Below are positions 62,005 through 64,000 of a DNA stretch of 64,000 bases, piece by piece. The stretch's first letter is position 1; each line of letters opens with the position of its first letter. This stretch comes from CAVUCH01 sp963739995 (lineage in GTDB: Bacteria > Acidobacteriota > Vicinamibacteria > Vicinamibacterales > JAENWD01). Both the position numbers and the translations under genes were made by a program. The stretch covers positions 310,001 to 374,000 of the forward strand of contig CAVUCH010000021.1 in NCBI GenBank assembly GCA_963739995.1. Reading direction: 5' to 3'. The notes under the pieces are model-generated. The model searched no databases. It worked only from the letters and a program-made list of their open reading frames with translations, and was not told where the DNA came from.

Positions 62005-62291
62005 TCGAGCTTACGTCCTCGTTCCCCGTCGGAACCCTGCGCTCCTGGCTGTCGGGCGATTCGAGCGCCATCTTAACCCCGGCGGCCTCTGGCGCGTGTA
62101 CGCGGCGGTCGCCGTCGCGCGACGCATTCGACGTCAGAGCCTCTTTTCGTCTCGCGTCCGCTTCCCGGCAGCACGCGGCACCAACGTCACGTCAACGTCG
62201 GGACGCCCGCGCTGGAAGGAAGGCGGCCGTGTGGTTCTCTCCTGGCGTTCGGCGGGTTCTCGGGCGCGCAAGCCCGTCGCGTGTGCAAAGG

Positions 62292-62383
62292 GAGGAAGTA
62301 GTGGCGGGGGCGGGTTGACGGAAGACCGGCGGGGCGCCTCCGCGCCCTCGGTGCGACGCCGGTCTCTCACCACGGGTTGCTAG
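62292..62383. repeat. Stop-codon-associated intergenic repeat, copy B (composite)
   Basis: The left part (62292-62327) repeats the 54851-54886 element. The right part (62326-62383) repeats 25743-25799, from CCGGCGGGGCGCCTCCG to the final TTGCTAG. The terminal CTAG supplies the TAG stop of the cytochrome c gene on the minus strand, exactly as copy A does for a VOC gene. The remainder of the 375-bp gap 62005-62379 shows no supported gene. Confidence 0.7.
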
Positions 62384-63585
62384 AGGGACTTCAGAAACTC
62401 CACGAGGTCATCCTTCTCGGCGTCGGTCAGACCCAGCGAGAAGAACGCATCGTAATGGTTGACGACCGTGCGCAGATCAGCAGCACGGCCGTCATGGAAG
62501 TACGGAGGATGCTGCCAGAGCGCCCGGAGCGGAGTGGTTCGATACAGCCCGGTCGCACTACGTGCCGCGTATCCAGGATCGGCTCCAACCTCCGCCGCAC
62601 TGTGCAGCAAGGGCACGCTGGGATCGGGACCACTGGAAACGTCGGTGTACGTCGGAGGGATGTGGCAGGTGCTGCATTGCCCAACGCCGTTGAAGATCGC
62701 CTGGCCGCGTGCAGCCGCAGCGGTGTTGAAGCTGCCTGCCGGTGGTGGAGGAGCATTCAGGCTCAGTTGATATGCAAGCAGCGCAGCGAGCTTCCGCGTC
62801 ACGCGATCTGGCTTTTGCGTGACGCTCACGCCGATGCGCGGATCGCTGAAGTTGCCGTGCCCTCCCATCTGCGTCACGCCCACATAGCTGTTCCAGTACC
62901 AGATTGGCCCGTCGCCCGTGAATGTCTCGAAGCCAACGCCGCGCAGACCGTACGCCGGAGGAATCACTACCGGCAGCGAAGGGGTCCCGGGATGAAGATC
63001 GATGATGTTCGTTCCATCGAACACATGATGCCGGGGATCATATTTTCCCGGCCCCCACGTCTGGAACTCCTCCCTCAGTTCATCGGGAAAGCCCGGAGCG
63101 AGAGCAACAATCTTTCCCACGTCCAGGTCGAGGTTCGGCCAGCCGTCGAGCCGGCGGCCGATGCCAGGACCCAGAGAATCATTGACGGTGGAGTGGCAGA
63201 GAGCGCACGTGATGCCGATGCTCTTGATGCGATGGCCGCTGACCTTTCCGATAACGCCGACGACTGCATTCATTTCCAAGAGCCGACGCGTGACTCTGGT
63301 ATCGTCGACGTCCAGCTGCCCCGATTCGATCGCCCTGATCACCGGCGGTGGTAATGCGTCAGCATCGACCTTGAGGCCAACGGCCAACGCCGTGGCGGGC
63401 GTGACGGTCTCTATCGCTTCCTGCAGCCTGAACGTATCGGTCCACAACTGCTCGTCGCCGAAGGTGTCGAAGCGGAAGATTTCGCGACCGTCGAACGGTG
63501 GTGCGCCAGCTGCCGGTCGGAAATCGCAGATGGCTAGAATCAGCGCGAGGACGAACACGGCCGCGGCGGCACTGATGAGTCGCAT
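62380..63585 (-). CDS. Secreted di-heme cytochrome c
   Basis: A 401-residue periplasmic protein with a signal peptide (LISAAAAVFVLALILAICDF, cleavage near AAGA). It has two heme-binding motifs, CALCH at about residues 126-130 and CSTCH at about 305-309. The second lies in a typical C-terminal cytochrome c domain (AARGQAIFNGVGQCSTCH, then YRTTPLRALWQHPPYFHDG and FSLGLTDAEKDDLVEFLKSL), related to MauG/cytochrome c peroxidase-like di-heme proteins. The first half has only the short CALCHSTVNDS patch in a longer unfamiliar domain. RBS AGGAGAGG is 4-5 nt before the ATG. Electron donor or acceptor unknown. Confidence 0.88.
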   Translation of the reverse strand: MRLISAAAAVFVLALILAICDFRPAAGAPPFDGREIFRFDTFGDEQLWTDTFRLQEAIETVTPATALAVGLKVDADALPPPVIRAIESGQLDVDDTRVTRRLLEMNAVVGVIGKVSGHRIKSIGITCALCHSTVNDSLGPGIGRRLDGWPNLDLDVGKIVALAPGFPDELREEFQTWGPGKYDPRHHVFDGTNIIDLHPGTPSLPVVIPPAYGLRGVGFETFTGDGPIWYWNSYVGVTQMGGHGNFSDPRIGVSVTQKPDRVTRKLAALLAYQLSLNAPPPPAGSFNTAAAARGQAIFNGVGQCSTCHIPPTYTDVSSGPDPSVPLLHSAAEVGADPGYAARSATGLYRTTPLRALWQHPPYFHDGRAADLRTVVNHYDAFFSLGLTDAEKDDLVEFLKSL

Positions 63586-63693
63586 GACACCTCTCCTGTG
63601 CAGTCGTCAAGAGGACGCCGGCCGCTGGGAGATACGCAAGCCAGCGTTTGCTTATCTAGCAAGACGCACGCCGAGCGATCACCCCTCGAACCG

Positions 63694-64000
63694 GTGAACA
63701 ATGGCCGTCAAGATGCACTCGTGCCAGGCGCTTGTGCTGAAGCCGTTTTCGAGGAACGTAATCCTTGCCGACGATCAGTAAAGGCCGGCGAACAGCCGCG
63801 CTTCGTGTACAGCAATGTCTCGAAGCTTGGTAAGGCCGCTGATGAGGCCGCACTACCGGCCGATCAGGTTGAAGCGCTGCTGCGAAGGACGGGCAACGCG
63901 CTGGCGCAGGAACTGTCGCGAGGTCAACGACCGTCAGGTGCTCTCAAGTCTCGCGGATTCCGTGGGTTTCGCAATTCAGTGCGCCGCTCCGCAGCAAGGA
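63694..64000 (+). CDS. Possible partial gene running off the window end
   Basis: A plus-strand frame open from before 63694 (GTG) to the end of the window, about 102 codons, divergent from the cytochrome c gene. It reads CAEAVFEERNPC, FVYSNVSKLGKAADEAALP and QVEALLRRTGNALAQEL, with helix-like periodicity. No family is recognised. The remaining 63586-63693 is a short divergent spacer. Open frames of this length occur by chance in GC-rich DNA, so support is weak. Confidence 0.25.
   Translation, partial: MNNGRQDALVPGACAEAVFEERNPCRRSVKAGEQPRFVYSNVSKLGKAADEAALPADQVEALLRRTGNALAQELSRGQRPSGALKSRGFRGFRNSVRRSAAR

Overview
The window looks like a chromosomal segment of an Acidobacteriota bacterium, most likely of the Vicinamibacteria (subdivision 6) type. 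This is inferred from gene content, not from a marker gene. The DNA is uniformly GC-rich. It holds three large Ser/Thr kinases fused to TolB/PD40 or TPR sensor regions, four Gfo/Idh/MocA oxidoreductases (three with Tat-type leaders), a BlaI-M56 pair, an ECF sigma factor placed before a kinase, and TonB receptors with carboxypeptidase-like N-terminal domains. No tRNA, rRNA, CRISPR array, prophage or intact insertion sequence was seen.

Layout. 0-5.2 kb: kinase-TolB-TPR protein (minus), then blaI-M56 and pdxH (plus). 5.4-12 kb: MFS transporter, GH29 alpha-L-fucosidase bracketed by inverted arrays of one heptamer repeat, and a minus-strand row of Gfo/Idh/MocA, GMC oxidoreductase and VOC genes. 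12-24 kb: zinc-ribbon/OB-fold protein, a 4-TM protein, a YbjQ-type protein, DoxX plus Gfo/Idh/MocA, ApbE, another Gfo/Idh/MocA, a translationally coupled trio (secreted protein, Agl23-like membrane protein, GT2), and a fourth Gfo/Idh/MocA. 24-29 kb: Usp protein, a decayed FAD-oxidase fragment, VOC protein, and a three-gene partner-switching module (FHA-PP2C phosphatase, STAS, HATPase). 29-39 kb: kinase-PD40 protein, PIG-L deacetylase with a LecA-like C-terminal domain, TIM-barrel protein, DUF2252, double VOC, GT39. 39-45.6 kb: RTX-like secreted protein, PAS-sigma54 activator, alpha/beta hydrolase, DUF3291, TrmO, and an ArsR-AHSA1 pair behind an obvious operator. 45.6-50.4 kb: a patch of disrupted genes, comprising a relic membrane ORF, a TonB receptor with a +1 frameshift, a DUF3303-DUF2834 fusion, and a pentameric ligand-gated ion channel whose fourth membrane helix lies in another frame. 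50.6-64 kb: Fpg, a coiled-coil secreted protein, an IS91-type transposase scrap, a CadC-like TolB-TPR regulator, small secreted proteins, an ECF sigma-kinase operon, a TonB receptor and a di-heme cytochrome c.

Functionally the segment is mostly signalling (kinases, phosphatase, sigma factors, one-component regulators) plus secreted and periplasmic carbohydrate and redox chemistry (fucosidase, Gfo/Idh/MocA, GMC, PIG-L/lectin, TIM barrel). The most unusual items are the bacterial Cys-loop-type channel next to a DUF3303-DUF2834 fusion, the PIG-L/LecA fusion, the TolB-TPR sensor shared by a kinase and a DNA-binding regulator, and small repeat families that abut genes. One repeat family supplies the stop codons of two unrelated genes.
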